A stretch of DNA of 64,000 nucleotides from the NCBI RefSeq assembly GCF_023973825.1, contig NC_090126.1:806001-870000 (forward strand). The letters run 5' to 3'. Shown here piece by piece: positions 62,401 to 64,000 of this stretch; the stretch's first letter is position 1; each line of letters opens with the position of its first letter. Position numbers and translations under genes: made by a program. The stretch comes from Plasmodium brasilianum. Taxonomy: Eukaryota; Apicomplexa; Aconoidasida; Haemosporida; Plasmodiidae. Under the pieces are notes generated by a model. The model made no database searches. It saw nothing but the letters and a program-made list of their open reading frames with translations, and had not been told where the DNA came from.

Positions 62401-64000
62401 TCAGATAAAACAGCTTAACATTTGCAAGGCAGCCCCTAAACTACTAACATAAGGAGAAACTTTGGTAAAATATAATTTCTGCTCATTATGATACATGAAC
62501 GTTATATAAATTTTCATCAGTTGTAAACAAGCTTCATTGTCCAAAAGTATACCTGAAAAAACAATGTGCTTCACATTATATAAGTAACTATGTATATATG
62601 ACTGCTGTGCTGAGTTAAATATGACCATAGACAGTAACGATTTCATCAAATCGCATTCCTTTTTATTAAATTTCACTGTACGCTTTTTTTTCCTGCAATG
62701 AGTTTTATTGCCAATATTGTTATTAATGAAAAGTCTGTTCTCAGCGCCTTCATTTTTATTTTCCAAAAAAAAATTATTTATCTCACCGTACTCGTTATTG
62801 GCACTAGACTGTTCACTCTTATTTTCATTCACGCACTTTATCTTTTCAAATGTATTTTTTCCTGAACAACAATTTATTACTTTGTTAAAATTTTTTTTTC
62901 TGATTTGCTCAGAATTTTGTTCGAACTTTCGCATGTTCGTTAAGGGGTTAATTTTTAATCCATTAAATTTTTTATTTAATAAGGGGTAAAGACCTCGTTT
63001 GTCTTCGTAGCTATTCATAGTAATATTTTTATTTACCCCCCTTTTAATACATTTTATTTTTTCCTGCGTATTTAAGCTTAATTCTGTATCACTTATGGAA
63101 TTCCTCAGAAATGTATTTGCTTCTTCTTTTTCACCCTCCTTTTGCAATATTGGTTTTACCTGCTCAGTTATGCAGCTCTCATATGTATAACTAGAATGGC
63201 TATAAAAATTTAAAAAAAAAGGTCTACCGCTGTTATTGTTCCGTTTCATATATTTAAACGCCAAATTATTGTGAGTTTTTGAAGTAAAAAAATGGGTACT
63301 GCTATTATCACTTCCAGTAAGTGTACTTATGCTACTATCACTAAAATAAGCACATGTACTTGTTTCAAAAGTAGAGCTAGCCACGTCTTCATGGGTATTT
63401 ATCAGTGCCTTACTATCCCCTTTTGAATTTGTCCCTTCTTCAACATGGTCTTCATTTTCTTTTTCATCCTCATCCACATCCGCATCATAACAGTTAAATA
63501 AGCTTTTAATGTTGGATATATGTTGAGCATTACCAAAAAAGGACGCAGTTAGATCGCTACTTAAACCCGCATTGCCATAAGATGTACCATAAATATCACC
63601 AACAGTCATATCAAAAGTTCGATTTATCCCATTAATAGCCAGTTTACAAATTCTTTGTAAGGAACAAAATTTTCCAGTTATTAAAAAAAATAAATTTTGA
63701 ATAGTCTTATAACTAATAAAGCAACTACCAATTCGTTGTATAATATTCTTTTCATTAACTAGGTGATAGCTAATACCTCGTTTTACATTTACTATTAGAT
63801 AGGGGCATATATTACCAGCTTCTTCTTTGTTCAAAAGATGCTCCCTTAGTTTATTTCTATCATTTATGGAATCTCCTCCATTCTTGACTGCTTCATTGTT
63901 CTCTTTTGACATTAAGAAATGATACAGACAACCAGGATAAAATTTCTTTAAAAAGTTTATGGCACTCTGTATGCATTTTATTTCTTTATGATAGTGCATA
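62401..64000 (-). CDS. PanK2: Pantothenate kinase paralogue (PanK2-like), 5' part beyond window
   Basis: Eukaryotic type II pantothenate kinase family, first step of CoA synthesis. 532 residues are visible; the N-terminal ATP-binding part lies beyond the right edge, and the Met at 63999 is internal. Seen: YLIVNVKRGISYHLV at the position of the usual VNIGSGVS strand; the TFDMTVGDIYG and LSSDLTASFFGNAQ block; then an insert of about 270 disordered Asn/Ser/Lys residues; then the C-terminal kinase part DLMKSLLSMVIFNSAQQ, VKHIVFSGILLD, and SSLGAALQML. Key glycine-rich loops are degenerate here (KRG for GSG; GSCFISYKTIQNLFF where GGTSLGGGTFWGL is usual), as expected for the non-catalytic partner of the PanK1/PanK2 complex reported in P. 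falciparum. Confidence 0.88.
   Translation of the reverse strand, partial: MHYHKEIKCIQSAINFLKKFYPGCLYHFLMSKENNEAVKNGGDSINDRNKLREHLLNKEEAGNICPYLIVNVKRGISYHLVNEKNIIQRIGSCFISYKTIQNLFFLITGKFCSLQRICKLAINGINRTFDMTVGDIYGTSYGNAGLSSDLTASFFGNAQHISNIKSLFNCYDADVDEDEKENEDHVEEGTNSKGDSKALINTHEDVASSTFETSTCAYFSDSSISTLTGSDNSSTHFFTSKTHNNLAFKYMKRNNNSGRPFFLNFYSHSSYTYESCITEQVKPILQKEGEKEEANTFLRNSISDTELSLNTQEKIKCIKRGVNKNITMNSYEDKRGLYPLLNKKFNGLKINPLTNMRKFEQNSEQIRKKNFNKVINCCSGKNTFEKIKCVNENKSEQSSANNEYGEINNFFLENKNEGAENRLFINNNIGNKTHCRKKKRTVKFNKKECDLMKSLLSMVIFNSAQQSYIHSYLYNVKHIVFSGILLDNEACLQLMKIYITFMYHNEQKLYFTKVSPYVSSLGAALQMLSCFI

Overview
The window is AT-rich eukaryotic nuclear DNA with short Plasmodium-type introns, long A/T homopolymers, Asn/Lys-rich inserts in proteins and intergenic regions full of short tandem repeats. 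The gene content (ATP4, TPx(Gl), a CaaX-ending type I HSP40, polyubiquitin, MCM5, an LSD1-like demethylase with a PHD finger, a degenerate PanK) marks it as a malaria parasite. The base composition is too AT-rich for the P. vivax/knowlesi group. The gene order differs from P. falciparum as I recall it. A P. malariae- or P. ovale-like species is therefore most likely; the species call is inference.

Left part (1-28 kb): LSD1-like demethylase (+, two poly-A frame breaks, final spliced exon), MCM5 (+, four exons), polyubiquitin (+, two exons, seven units), Na+-ATPase ATP4 (-), and the glutathione-peroxidase-like thioredoxin peroxidase TPx(Gl) (-, three exons). I recall this run from P. falciparum chromosome 12. 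Middle (28-36 kb): a signal-peptide protein of unknown function (+), a small three-exon secretory protein (-), and a weak candidate multi-exon gene (-). Right part (36-64 kb): eIF2A (+), HSP40 (-, two exons), TRAPP subunit 5 (+), an ADP-forming acyl-CoA synthetase-like protein (+), a helical-repeat organellar-type protein (-), a six-helix membrane protein (-), and a pantothenate kinase paralogue (-) cut by the window end. I recall this run from P. falciparum chromosome 14. The join between the two runs, between TPx(Gl) and eIF2A, is probably a rearrangement breakpoint relative to P. falciparum.

Most genes are unrelated housekeeping functions: chromatin, replication, ubiquitin, ion homeostasis, redox, translation, chaperones, vesicle traffic and CoA metabolism. 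There is no operon logic. Divergent pairs share intergenic regions (TPx(Gl)/29.6-kb gene; HSP40/TRAPPC5) and convergent pairs share 3' regions (polyubiquitin/ATP4; 29.6-kb gene/33-kb gene; eIF2A/HSP40; acyl-CoA synthetase/55-kb gene). Several introns contain their own minisatellites. No RNA gene, CRISPR array, transposon or subtelomeric multigene family could be supported. Exon joins were worked out by eye from splice signals and reading frame.
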